Shown piece by piece: positions 8,599 through 16,472 of a DNA stretch of 64,000 bases. The notes under the pieces are model-generated. The model searched no databases and was not told the DNA's origin. It worked only from the letters and a program-made list of their open reading frames with translations. The stretch covers positions 4,068,417 through 4,132,416 of the forward strand of contig NZ_LT732548.1 in the NCBI RefSeq assembly GCF_900155685.1. The letters run 5' to 3'. How positions within the stretch are numbered: position 1 is the stretch's first letter; the number at the start of each line of letters is the position of its first letter. The position numbers were made by a program, and so were the translations under genes. Origin of the DNA: Paenibacillus bouchesdurhonensis. Its GTDB lineage: Bacteria; Bacillota; Bacilli; Paenibacillales; Paenibacillaceae.

Positions 8599-9894
8599 CT
8601 ACTCATTAAGTGCTGTCTGTAGTGCCGCCAAATTTTGGCGCATGATGGCGATATAGTCCATATTATTGTTCAAGTCTTCCTCCGTCACCCCTTCGAGAGT
8701 GTGAAGCACAGCAGCCTTGGCGCCGATTTCTTTCGAGATCGTTTCAGCTACTTTGGAGGATACCAGAGTCTCAAAGAAAATAGTCTTCACCTTATTTTCA
8801 CGTGCAAATTTGACGATCTCCGCCATTTTTGCCGCTGACGGTTCCAGATCCGGCGACAGCCCTGCGATCGGCACCTGTCTAAGTCCGTATTCTCTCGCCA
8901 AGTACCCGAATGCTGCATGCTGCGTAATAAAATCCTTGCGTTTAGCCGTAGTCAATGTGTCTCTGAATTCCTGATCCAATGCCTCCAGCTTGGCGACATA
9001 TGCATCCGCATGCTGATTAAACTGTTCTATATGCTCTGGGGCGGCCTGGGAAAGGCCAGCTTCAATATTGCGGACTTCCTTAATCGCCAAAGCCGGAGAG
9101 AGCCATACATGCGGATCCAGCCCGCCATGGCTGTGATTATGGCCGTCGCTGTCCTCTGCATGCGCATGATTGTGTCCTTGACCATGGGCGTGATCCTGCG
9201 TATGATCGTGTTCGTGACCATCGCCGTCCCCTGCATGCTCATGCGCATGATTGTGTCCTTGACCATCGGCGTGATCATGCGTATGATCGTGTTCGTGACC
9301 ATCGCCGTCCCCTGCATGCTCATGCGCATGATTGTGTCCTTGACCATCGGCGTGATCATGCGTATGATCGTGTGCCTCACCTTCAGCATGCCCATGCTCT
9401 CCGTCATCATGGTGATCATGTGCTTCCATTTCTTCAATGATATCGAGTCCATGACTGGCTTCGATTGTGATGAGCTTGTCACTACTGACAGCAGATAGAA
9501 CCTGCTCAACCCAGCCCTCCATGCCAGCGCCATTATAGATGAATACATCGGCATCCTCCAATTTTGCAATATCCCGCGGCGCAGGCTCCCAATCATGCGG
9601 CTCAACGCCACTCGGGACGAGCATTTCCACCTCAGCCAAATCTCCGGCAACCTGTCTCGTAAATTCATACATGGGATAGAAGCTTACCTGAATGTTCAGT
9701 TTGTTCTCCGAACCGGAGGTACGAACGCCCGACGATACAGCTTCCGATTTTTCAGCACCGTTAGAACCGGAATTCCCCTTTGCCCCGCAAGCCGATATCA
9801 CCATCATAATGGCAAGCAGCAATGAGGCGGCAGCGATTCCTTTACTCCCTATCCTTTTCCTTGTATTCCTTGCTCTGCTTCCTGATTTATTCAC
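8599..9894 (-). CDS. znuA: Zinc ABC transporter substrate-binding lipoprotein with a His-rich repeat loop
   Basis: This 431-residue cluster A-I metal-binding lipoprotein captures Zn2+ outside the membrane for ZnuBC. The signal peptide ends in a lipobox (VISACG). Conserved metal ligands are visible: His in GVEPHDWEP, His in LDPHVWLSP, His in TQHAAFGYL and Glu in FFETLVSS. Between the first two lies an unusually long His/Asp/Gly loop of about 100 residues, built from 27-residue repeats. Such loops in the family gather or sense zinc. The GTG at 9894 is preferred, with AAGGAG ten bases upstream; the GTG at 9903 sits directly on that site. It is the last gene of a znuC-znuB-znuA order, transcribed from the Zur-box promoter at 11.4 kb. 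Confidence 0.95.
   Translation of the reverse strand: MNKSGSRARNTRKRIGSKGIAAASLLLAIMMVISACGAKGNSGSNGAEKSEAVSSGVRTSGSENKLNIQVSFYPMYEFTRQVAGDLAEVEMLVPSGVEPHDWEPAPRDIAKLEDADVFIYNGAGMEGWVEQVLSAVSSDKLITIEASHGLDIIEEMEAHDHHDDGEHGHAEGEAHDHTHDHADGQGHNHAHEHAGDGDGHEHDHTHDHADGQGHNHAHEHAGDGDGHEHDHTQDHAHGQGHNHAHAEDSDGHNHSHGGLDPHVWLSPALAIKEVRNIEAGLSQAAPEHIEQFNQHADAYVAKLEALDQEFRDTLTTAKRKDFITQHAAFGYLAREYGLRQVPIAGLSPDLEPSAAKMAEIVKFARENKVKTIFFETLVSSKVAETISKEIGAKAAVLHTLEGVTEEDLNNNMDYIAIMRQNLAALQTALNE
9127..9369 (-). repeat. 81-bp tandem repeats encoding the ZnuA histidine-rich loop
   Basis: Positions 9208-9288 and 9289-9369 are two identical 81-bp copies, and 9127-9207 is a diverged third copy. Each encodes 27 residues rich in HDHTHDH and HNHAHEH motifs. 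The perfect identity of two copies, silent sites included, points to recent duplication. The unit is a multiple of three, so copy-number change would keep the reading frame. Confidence 0.93.
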
Positions 9895-9924
9895 AGACTC
9901 CACTCTCCTTCAATATTTTCAATC

Positions 9925-10743
9925 TTATTTAGATTTGGCCCGCCATCTCCTTAACTTTTGCGCAAGCATGGCTGATAATAGCAAAAACAACAGCATTAGC
10001 GAGATCGTTCCGCCCGGCGGAATACTAACGTAATAAGAAATAGTCAAGCCGCTGAAAATCCCCACCCATCCGACCAAGACCGAAACCAGCAAAGCCATCG
10101 CGAACCCGCTGGCTACTCGGAGCGCGAGAGAGGCTGGCAGAACCATAAGCGCCGATACGAGCAGAACGCCGACGATCGGCATCGCCGCCGCTACCGTCAT
10201 CCCCGTTAACACGGCAAATGAAAAGGATAACCATTTTACTTGCAAACCGCCGATTTGCGCCGTTTCTTCATCGAAGGTCATATTATAGAGCGATCTTCGC
10301 AACACAAAAAAATAGGCTACGCCGGCTAATGTTACTCCGCCGATCCACCACAATCCCGTATTATTCACCGCTACGATCGACCCGAACAAATAGGAGCTGA
10401 AGCTTTTGCTTAAATTGCTCTGCAGACTCATAAGAACAATGGCAAGGGCAAGTCCAGAGGTCATAACAATCGCTACAGGCACTTCGCTGTATGTTCGATA
10501 AGCCCGTCTTAGTCCATCCACAAGTACTCCGCCTAACACAGCGGCAGCGATACCCGTAATGACTGGATGTAGCCCAAGAATGGAACCAAGTGCTACTCCC
10601 GCCAAAGAAACATGCGACAGCGTATCTGCCATCAGCGCCTGACGCCTGAGCATCAAATAGACGCCTAGAACGGGAGCGATTATTCCAAGGAAAGCTCCGG
10701 CCCAAAACGCACGCTGCATGAATTCGTACTCAAACATTGCCAT
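9925..10743 (-). CDS. znuB: Zinc ABC transporter permease (ABC-3 family)
   Basis: This is a 272-residue integral membrane permease of the ABC-3 family that forms the Zn2+ channel. About eight hydrophobic segments are seen, with family signatures RRQALMADTLSHVSLAGVAL near residues 33-52 and AAAMPIVGVLLVSALMVLP. ATG at 10743 has AGGAGA seven bases upstream. The start overlaps the end of znuC by 64 bp, and znuA begins 31 bp after its stop, so the three are translated from one message. Confidence 0.95.
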   Translation of the reverse strand: MAMFEYEFMQRAFWAGAFLGIIAPVLGVYLMLRRQALMADTLSHVSLAGVALGSILGLHPVITGIAAAVLGGVLVDGLRRAYRTYSEVPVAIVMTSGLALAIVLMSLQSNLSKSFSSYLFGSIVAVNNTGLWWIGGVTLAGVAYFFVLRRSLYNMTFDEETAQIGGLQVKWLSFSFAVLTGMTVAAAMPIVGVLLVSALMVLPASLALRVASGFAMALLVSVLVGWVGIFSGLTISYYVSIPPGGTISLMLLFLLLSAMLAQKLRRWRAKSK

Positions 10744-11396
10744 CCCTCGCTCTCCTGCTGTTCCAGCGAAATAATGCGATCCAAATATTGGCCTGACTCC
10801 TCTAGTCCATGCGTAACCATAATCACTGTCATCCCGTGTTCGGATACATAGTGGCGCATAAGGTGGTAGAAGCCCATTCTTGCCTGTTGATCCATTCCCG
10901 CCGTAGGCTCATCCAGAATAAGCACGTTAGGCTGTCCCGCCAAAGCTCTGGCGATACATATTCGCTGCTTTTGCCCTCCCGAAAGCTCCCCGACTTTACT
11001 CTGCCGGTACTCCCACATGCCCACCCGCTTTAAGCTCTGCTCGACGATATCGTGCTGCTCCGCCGTAAATCGCTTGAACAGCCCTAGCCGAGAATAGCAG
11101 CCCGACCTGACCAATTCCAGCACCCGGCTGGGAAAGCCGCTATTGAAAGAAGCCACGTTCTGCGGTACATAGCCGATATTCAAGCTTTGACCCTCTAACG
11201 CTTCGGCATAGATTCGCACTGTCCCGCTCCACGGCTTAAGCAAGCCGAGCAGCAGTTTCAGCATCGTTGTCTTAGCAGCTCCATTAGGCCCGGTAATTCC
11301 GACAAACTCTCCTTTGTAAATATCCAGAGAAATACCGCTCAGCACAGGGGTATCCCCGTAGCCGAACACGACATTTCGCATGGAAGATAAAATCAT
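10680..11396 (-). CDS. znuC: Zinc ABC transporter ATP-binding protein
   Basis: This 238-residue ATPase energises Zn2+ import. It has a Walker A (GPNGAAKTT), Q-loop, signature LSGGQKQR, Walker B VLILDEPTAG and switch His (VTHG). The Walker A residue before the lysine is Ala rather than Gly. Related zinc importer ATPases of Firmicutes, as I recall, also have Ser or Ala there, so it is probably functional. ATG at 11396 has AAGGGG five bases upstream; the open frame extends 19 more codons with no ribosome site and would run into the Zur box. It is the first gene of znuCBA. Confidence 0.94.
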   Translation of the reverse strand: MILSSMRNVVFGYGDTPVLSGISLDIYKGEFVGITGPNGAAKTTMLKLLLGLLKPWSGTVRIYAEALEGQSLNIGYVPQNVASFNSGFPSRVLELVRSGCYSRLGLFKRFTAEQHDIVEQSLKRVGMWEYRQSKVGELSGGQKQRICIARALAGQPNVLILDEPTAGMDQQARMGFYHLMRHYVSEHGMTVIMVTHGLEESGQYLDRIISLEQQESEGWQCLSTNSCSVRFGPELSLE

Positions 11397-11410
11397 TCTA
11401 TCCCCTTCTT

Positions 11411-11431
11411 TATACGTAATAATTACGATTA
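11411..11431 (-). promoter_or_regulatory. Zur box of the znuCBA operon, overlapping the -10 region
   Basis: Read on the plus strand, TATACGTAAT-A-ATTACGATTA matches the Bacillus Zur consensus (AATCGTAATNATTACGATT) with an intact right half and two left-half changes. On the minus strand a TTGCAT / 17 bp / TATTAA promoter runs into it, so bound Zn-Zur would block transcription. It lies 15 bp before the znuC start. Confidence 0.85.
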
Positions 11432-11502
11432 ATAAAAACAACACTACGACCATGCAATTTTCCTATCTGGCTTCGCAATAAAACGTATTTTTCGATCTCT
11501 AC

Positions 11503-12720
11503 CTAGTCCATGCTGGCGGCCAGGTATTCCTCCTCATTGATCCAAGGAAGCGGGTTATGAAAGACAGCCCAATCCAAGTTCATCTCTTCTTCCGTCAAAA
11601 GACAACGATCCAGCCATTTCTCTACTTTCGGACGGTTCATATCAATGCCAATAAAGACAATTTCGTTGAGCCGATCCCCCCATACTTCATCCCATCGCCG
11701 TAAAATCTCCGGCTCGCTGCGAAAGACCTCCTGCTGCTCCTCCTCGGAAAAGGAAGCCAGCCACCGCCCGGCAGGCCCAAACTGAATCGATGATCCAGCC
11801 TGACTTAAGCTCGCCGCCAAATCCGCCTTTGCCGCGATCCAGACTAATCCTTTTGCCCGTACGACCTCCTCAGGCCAATCGCCCATAAACCCAGCCAGCC
11901 GCTCAGGATGGAATGGCCTAGCTCTACGATATACGAAGGAGCTGATGCCATATTCTTCGGTTTCAGGGGTATGGCTTTCTTGCTGCAGCTCCTTAATCCA
12001 GCCGGCGGATGTGCTCACCCGTTCGAAATCAAACATACCCGTATTCAATATTTCTTTAGGATCAATGCTGCCATTCTGCGTTCTAATGATTTTGGCGGTC
12101 GGCTGCAGCTTCCGCAATACGCCCTCCAGCTCATCCAGTTCCTCGTTTAAGACTAAGTCGCATTTATTCAACAGCAGTACATTACAGGTCTCGATTTGGT
12201 CGATTAACAGATCTACGACATCTCGCGTATCCCCTTCCCCGCTGGCCTCGCCCCGCTCCAGCAGCGTCTCTCCACAAGAGAAATCATGCCAGAAACGATA
12301 TGCATCCACGACGGTCACCAGGCAATCAAGCCTAGCCAGGCTGCGAAGATCTATTCCTGTCTCCGTATCCTCATAGGTGAATGTCTGAGCAATCGGAATC
12401 GGCTCACTTATGCCGGTAGATTCGATAAGTATGTAATCAAATCTCCCCTCCTTCACCAGCTTCTGCACCTCCTGCAACAAATCATCGCGCAAAGTACAGC
12501 AAATGCATCCATTAGACATCTCCACCAGCTTCTCTTCCGTGCGCGATAAATTAGCTCCTGCGCCCACTAGCCCTGCATCGATGTTAATTTCGCTCATATC
12601 GTTGACAATAACGGCAACCTTCAGCCCCTGGCGATTGTTCAGCACGTGGTTTAACACCGTAGTTTTCCCGGAACCCAAGTACCCGCAGAGTACAGTAACC
12701 GGTATTTGTTGATCCGTCAT
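11503..12720 (-). CDS. COG0523 G3E-family GTPase, zinc metallochaperone (YciC/ZagA-like)
   Basis: This is a 405-residue P-loop GTPase of the G3E/COG0523 family. Visible motifs are Walker A GYLGSGKTT, the CxCC metal-binding motif (GCICCTLRDD), the switch region LIESTGISEP and the guanine-specificity motif LNKCD. The CobW C-terminal domain follows (GLVWIAAKADLAASLSQAG). Zur-controlled members such as B. subtilis YciC (ZagA) deliver zinc to client enzymes under zinc limitation. The perfect Zur palindrome upstream argues for that role here, rather than the cobalt (CobW) branch. ATG at 12720 has GGGAG seven bases upstream. It lies between znuCBA and the divergent YcgR-like gene. Confidence 0.93.
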   Translation of the reverse strand: MTDQQIPVTVLCGYLGSGKTTVLNHVLNNRQGLKVAVIVNDMSEINIDAGLVGAGANLSRTEEKLVEMSNGCICCTLRDDLLQEVQKLVKEGRFDYILIESTGISEPIPIAQTFTYEDTETGIDLRSLARLDCLVTVVDAYRFWHDFSCGETLLERGEASGEGDTRDVVDLLIDQIETCNVLLLNKCDLVLNEELDELEGVLRKLQPTAKIIRTQNGSIDPKEILNTGMFDFERVSTSAGWIKELQQESHTPETEEYGISSFVYRRARPFHPERLAGFMGDWPEEVVRAKGLVWIAAKADLAASLSQAGSSIQFGPAGRWLASFSEEEQQEVFRSEPEILRRWDEVWGDRLNEIVFIGIDMNRPKVEKWLDRCLLTEEEMNLDWAVFHNPLPWINEEEYLAASMD

Positions 12721-12760
12721 TCCTTATCTCCCTTCGTTCATCAATATGATCCAGCACGAT

Positions 12761-12781
12761 TAATCGTAATTATTACGATTA
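12761..12781 (-). promoter_or_regulatory. Perfect 21-bp Zur palindrome before the COG0523 GTPase gene
   Basis: TAATCGTAAT-T-ATTACGATTA is an exact inverted repeat around one central base and an ideal match to the Bacillus Zur operator. It starts about 10 bp downstream of the -10 element of the GTPase promoter, so repression under zinc sufficiency is expected. Confidence 0.95.
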
Positions 12782-12790
12782 GCAAACCCT

Positions 12791-12819
12791 AATATAATAC
12801 CCTGGCTGCCATTTGTCAA
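12791..12819 (-). promoter_or_regulatory. Sigma-A promoter of the COG0523 GTPase gene
   Basis: On the minus strand TTGACA (12819-12814), a 17-bp spacer and TATATT (12796-12791) form a near-consensus promoter. Transcription would begin inside the Zur palindrome. Confidence 0.85.
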
Positions 12820-12871
12820 TCGAGCACGCCCATTAAATATCATGAAATTATGTTCTGAACCCCGATTTTCA

Positions 12872-12894
12872 TTAATAGTAATTATTATGATTAA
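12872..12894 (+). promoter_or_regulatory. Zur-box-like operator before the YcgR-like permease gene
   Basis: TTAATAGTAAT-T-ATTATGATTAA is a 23-bp inverted repeat with two mismatched pairs and the Zur core spacing. It ends 31 bp before the permease start and is the plus-strand partner of the perfect box at 12761. Confidence 0.75.
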
Positions 12895-12925
12895 GCTAAA
12901 CCTATGAAATATTAAGGAGATTGCT

Positions 12926-14029
12926 ATGAACCAAATGAACCCATCGCGGTGGCTTCCATTTCTGCTTCCCGCCGCCTTTGTAGCGGCCTGCCTCATCGTT
13001 ATCGTTCCCCCTCTGCTGGCCTCGGTTTCGATGGACTTTAATTACATACAATTGTTCAAGACAAACTTTATCGGCATTTTGCTGGAGGCACTCCCTTTCG
13101 TGCTCATCGGGGCACTGCTCTCCTCACTTGTGCATCATTATATTTCTGAAGATACGTTAAGCAAATGGATTCCGAAAAATCCTGTCTTCGGCATTTTATT
13201 CGCTTGTACGTTGGGCTTAATATTTCCTGTATGTGAGTGTGGAATGATCCCGCTAATTCGCAAGCTTATTCAAAAAGGAATGCCCGTATATATCGCAGCC
13301 GTGTTTATCCTAGCAGGCCCTATCGTCAATCCTGTCGTATATGGCGCTACTTATATGGCCTTCCGCCTCCATCCTGAAATGGTATATGCCAGAATGGGAC
13401 TAGCATTTCTTGTCGCCGCCGTGATCGGCTGGATGATCTATGCCACTTGGAAAGGTAGCCCGCTTAGAGCTAAGTCCCTTCCCAATTCTTCTATTCAGCA
13501 CCGTAATCACCTGCATGCTTCCCAGCACAATCACCGCCAAAACTATCAACACACGCATTCTCTTGATCACACGCGCCTTGACCATCATCACAAGCACAAG
13601 ACTGGGCATTTCGAGCAAAGGAGGCGGGTGACCTCCATATTCGTGCACGCGGCTGACGAAGTATTCGATATGGGAAAATATTTGATCATGGGCTGTCTCA
13701 TTACTGCCGCTATTCAATCCTTCATTCCAAGGGAAAGCCTGATCGCTATCGGCGGCGGTCCAGTCAGTTCCTATGTTTTCATGATGGGATTCGCGTTTTT
13801 ATTGTCTCTATGCTCGACCTCTGACGCTTTTGTAGCCTCCGCGTTTACACATACGTTTTCTTCTGGCTCCCTGTTAGCCTTTCTCGTGTTCGGCCCAATG
13901 CTGGATCTCAAAAACGTCCTCATGCTCTTATCCGTCTTCCGCGTCAAATTCGTGCTTTATTTCGCTTTTCTCATCTGCACCGTCGTATTTATCGGCTCGG
14001 TAGTCGTGGGCAAGCTTTATTTAAGTTAA
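12926..14029 (+). CDS. YcgR/YraQ-like membrane permease (DUF318 family) with a His-rich loop
   Basis: This 367-residue integral membrane protein has about eight hydrophobic segments. It carries the DUF318/COG0701 signatures CTLGLIFPVCECGMIPL with GPIVNPVVY, and the second-half LSLCSTSDAFVASAF. Between the halves (about residues 185-235) is a cytoplasmic or periplasmic loop rich in His (HRNHLHASQHNH and DHHHKHK). With the Zur-like box upstream, this suggests zinc handling. Family members are uncharacterised permeases; B. subtilis YcgR is the closest model I recall. ATG has AAGGAG six bases upstream. It is co-transcribed with the next gene, 33 bp downstream. Confidence 0.88.
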   Translation: MNQMNPSRWLPFLLPAAFVAACLIVIVPPLLASVSMDFNYIQLFKTNFIGILLEALPFVLIGALLSSLVHHYISEDTLSKWIPKNPVFGILFACTLGLIFPVCECGMIPLIRKLIQKGMPVYIAAVFILAGPIVNPVVYGATYMAFRLHPEMVYARMGLAFLVAAVIGWMIYATWKGSPLRAKSLPNSSIQHRNHLHASQHNHRQNYQHTHSLDHTRLDHHHKHKTGHFEQRRRVTSIFVHAADEVFDMGKYLIMGCLITAAIQSFIPRESLIAIGGGPVSSYVFMMGFAFLLSLCSTSDAFVASAFTHTFSSGSLLAFLVFGPMLDLKNVLMLLSVFRVKFVLYFAFLICTVVFIGSVVVGKLYLS

Positions 14030-14062
14030 TGTCCATTACTTAAACGAAGGAGGTTTACAGAA

Positions 14063-14926
14063 ATGAAGGAGACCCCAAGAGCACAGCGGCGGCAGCAGCT
14101 AGCAAAAAGCTTTATTCTGCTCGCCTTTGCCTTGTTTATCGCCCATCTAGCCAAGAATGGTGCACTTCATTATTACATCGCTCCAAAAATGGAGCCTTGG
14201 ATACGCTATAGCGCCATTCCATTAGCCATTATGTCCTTGTGCCTCGCCTGCCAGGCACTACTTAACAGGGACAGCACTGCTTGCGGCTGTGAACACCATT
14301 CGCCTAGTTCGAAATTGAAAAATACCGCCGTCTACGCACTCTTCCTTTTTCCACTCCTGCTTGGCATATTTTTACCAGATCACGCCATGGGAAGCATGGC
14401 TGCTGACAAAAAGGGCATGCTGCTCACCTCTCCCCTCTTGAACTCGGAGCATCTTAATGACGTATTCATATCTCCGGACAAGTACAATACGGAATTCGCT
14501 GAGCTGGCCAAGAAATTATATTCTGCCGAGGTCATTGAAATTAAACCGGAAATTTATTCTGAAACGATAGGCGCTATCGAGCTATTTAAGGACAAATTCA
14601 AGGGAAAAACCGTTAAACTGAGCGGCTTCGTTTATAACGATCCCAGCCTAGACCAAAAGGAGTTTATTGTTGGAAGATTTCTTGTACAATGCTGCACGGC
14701 GGATGCCTATCCTTTTGGCGTCGTCGTCCATTCCGCTCAGCCTTCCCTCCGGTTCGAACGGGATGCCTGGATTGAAGTGCAAGGAATACTGCAGACAATC
14801 ATCCGTGACGGCAGGGAAATTATCGCGGTCTCGGCGGAGGAATTACGCGAGATTCCTCGTCCTGACACTCCCTACGTATATCCGAATGATCATCCGCTCG
14901 AAGCTTGGGATTCAGACATAAATTAA
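14063..14926 (+). CDS. YcgQ-like TIGR03943 family membrane protein
   Basis: This is a 287-residue protein with three to four N-terminal hydrophobic segments (about 15-115) and a soluble C-terminal half. A short Cys/His segment (ACGCEHHSP) lies between membrane segments, and the C-terminal half contains GKTVKLSGFVYND, FIVGRFLVQCCTADA and AYPFGVVV, typical of the TIGR03943/DUF1980 family. In Bacillus ycgQ lies beside ycgR, as here; the pair is thought to work together but the reaction is unknown. AAGGAGG precedes the ATG. Expression should follow the Zur-like site of the upstream permease. Confidence 0.87.
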   Translation: MKETPRAQRRQQLAKSFILLAFALFIAHLAKNGALHYYIAPKMEPWIRYSAIPLAIMSLCLACQALLNRDSTACGCEHHSPSSKLKNTAVYALFLFPLLLGIFLPDHAMGSMAADKKGMLLTSPLLNSEHLNDVFISPDKYNTEFAELAKKLYSAEVIEIKPEIYSETIGAIELFKDKFKGKTVKLSGFVYNDPSLDQKEFIVGRFLVQCCTADAYPFGVVVHSAQPSLRFERDAWIEVQGILQTIIRDGREIIAVSAEELREIPRPDTPYVYPNDHPLEAWDSDIN

Positions 14927-14940
14927 CGAGCTTCACTGTA

Positions 14941-15348
14941 TCAGCGTACGTAAGCATCTACCTCCTCCTCGTCCAGCTCTGTCGTTCCGTCGTTTATGAT
15001 TTCTACGAAAATTCGGTTAGGCACACATACAATCGTCTCGTTAGGTCTGGAAACAAACCCCATGGCCATCGATATTTTCTTAGGACAATCCGCGTAAACC
15101 ATTTGAATCCCATCATTATATTTTCTAAGAATGTTATGTCCCAATGCCGTTTTAATCTCAATTTCCTCTTCTTCTCCGCTTAGAGGAATGGTTCGGTAAA
15201 GCTCGCCGTCGACCGTAATAACCGCACTCAATTCATGTGGGTTGTACGTCCGGTTCTGCTCAAGAACATGGCGAGCCCCCAGCCAAATGAAACCAACCGC
15301 GAACAGCAGTACGATCAATCCAATATCGCCTCGTTTCAACTTAAGCAT
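14941..15348 (-). CDS. Small membrane-anchored NusG domain II protein
   Basis: This 135-residue protein has one N-terminal membrane helix (about 10-25, IGLIVLLFAVGFIWLG) and an extracytoplasmic NusG-II (DUF1312) domain. The family pattern is G.L.RTIPL, then MVYADCPKKISMAMGFVSR and ETIVCVPNRIFVEI. NusG-II proteins are widespread in Firmicutes and lack an assigned role. The two conserved Cys are present (ADCP and IVCVP). ATG at 15348 has GGGAGA about eight bases upstream; the ATG at 15366 sits directly on an AAAAGG. It converges on the YcgQ-like gene, 14 bp apart, and a Zur-like box lies 69 bp upstream. Confidence 0.83.
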   Translation of the reverse strand: MLKLKRGDIGLIVLLFAVGFIWLGARHVLEQNRTYNPHELSAVITVDGELYRTIPLSGEEEEIEIKTALGHNILRKYNDGIQMVYADCPKKISMAMGFVSRPNETIVCVPNRIFVEIINDGTTELDEEEVDAYVR

Positions 15349-15416
15349 GCCTGTCTTCTCCCTCATCCTTTTAGTATAATTTAGAATTCAAATTCTATAT
15401 TCGAGCACCATTCAGT

Positions 15417-15437
15417 AATCTGTAATAATTACGATTT
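15417..15437 (-). promoter_or_regulatory. Zur-box-like site before the NusG-II gene
   Basis: AATCTGTAAT-A-ATTACGATTT keeps a perfect right half (ATTACGATTT) and 7 of 10 left-half positions of the Zur operator. It lies 69 bp upstream of the NusG-II start. The TATACT on the minus strand at 15377-15372 could serve as a -10 but has no clear -35. The rest of 15349-15677 holds only the terminator at 15524. Confidence 0.7.
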
Positions 15438-15523
15438 ATCATAAATAAATATTAAAAATTCCCCCTCCGGTTTGTCAATCTCTTTTGATACAGCTATCTA
15501 CTAACGTACTGACCCTCTGCAAC

Positions 15524-15572
15524 TAAAAAAAGCTGCTGCACCATTACGCAATGCGTAGTGATACAGCAGCTT
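15524..15572 (-). terminator. Intrinsic terminator of the TrpXYZ-like ABC operon
   Basis: On the minus strand AAGCTGCTG pairs with CAGCAGCTT through an extended imperfect stem (ACTACGC/GCGTAAT) and is followed by seven T residues. It lies about 105 bp after the ATPase stop. Confidence 0.88.
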
Positions 15573-15677
15573 CTCATACAAAACTGCGAATGCCGAGTTC
15601 TCCCGACAGCTTGTCCTTTTATCTCAACTATAAACAATTATTACACCCGTGCTCGCTTCGTATAGTTGTAGTTACCT

Positions 15678-16472
15678 TTACCCGAGCACGACACGGTCGT
15701 CGGATAGCTTATGACCGCTGATTCTCTCGAATTCGCCAATCAGCTCTTCCATCGTCAGCGTCTTCTTCCTTGCTTCATTGACATCGAGAATGATACGGCC
15801 TTTATCCATCATGATGAGACGATTGCCGAGACGTATGGCCTGCTCCATGTTATGCGTCACCATCAGCGTCGTCAGCTTCATCTCCTCCACGATGCTCTGC
15901 GTAAGCTTCGTCACGAGTTCGGCACGAGCGGGGTCTAGCGCGGCGGTGTGCTCATCCAGCAGCAAAATTCGCGGCTGGGTGAAGGTTGCCATCAGCAGGC
16001 TAAGCGCCTGGCGTTCTCCTCCAGACAGCGTACCGACCCTGGCCCGCAGCCTATTCTCCAGCCCGATGCCGAGGCGGCTAAGATGATTGCGGAACATGTC
16101 GCGTTTGGAGGAATTGATGCCAAGGCCCAATCCTCTTCTTTTGCCCCGCGAATACGCCATCGCCAAATTTTCCTCGATCGTCATATTCGGCGCCGTTCCC
16201 GCCATGGGGTCCTGAAAGACACGGCCGATCCAGCGGCTCCTCTGGTGCTCAATCAAATGGCTGACTTCGCTGCCCGCAATGCGGACTTCGCCAACGTCAG
16301 GTTTAAGCACGCCGGAGATCATATTCATCAAAGTGGACTTCCCTGCGCCATTGCTGCCGACTACGGTAACGAAGTCGCCTGGATGCAAATGCAGGCTGAC
16401 ATTAGCGAGCGCAATCTTCTCATCCGGCGAACCGGGATGAAACAGCTTGGATACATTTGATAGCTGCAGCAT
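15678..16472 (-). CDS. ABC transporter ATP-binding protein, TrpZ-like
   Basis: This is a 264-residue ABC ATPase with Walker A GSNGAGKST, signature LSGGERQ, Walker B ILLLDEHTA and switch His VTHN. Its partners, a COG4120 permease and a COG2984 binding protein, define the small importer type often called TrpXYZ; in some bacteria it carries tryptophan or related compounds. The substrate here is not shown. The Walker B is followed by DEH instead of the usual DEP, which is common in this subfamily. The ATG overlaps the permease stop (TAATG), indicating coupling. Confidence 0.88.
   Translation of the reverse strand: MLQLSNVSKLFHPGSPDEKIALANVSLHLHPGDFVTVVGSNGAGKSTLMNMISGVLKPDVGEVRIAGSEVSHLIEHQRSRWIGRVFQDPMAGTAPNMTIEENLAMAYSRGKRRGLGLGINSSKRDMFRNHLSRLGIGLENRLRARVGTLSGGERQALSLLMATFTQPRILLLDEHTAALDPARAELVTKLTQSIVEEMKLTTLMVTHNMEQAIRLGNRLIMMDKGRIILDVNEARKKTLTMEELIGEFERISGHKLSDDRVVLG

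Noticed and set aside
9027..9668. Long open frames antisense to and in another frame of znuA
   Set aside because: They are shadows of the His-rich repeat, giving Met/Ile-rich repetitive translations without ribosome sites.
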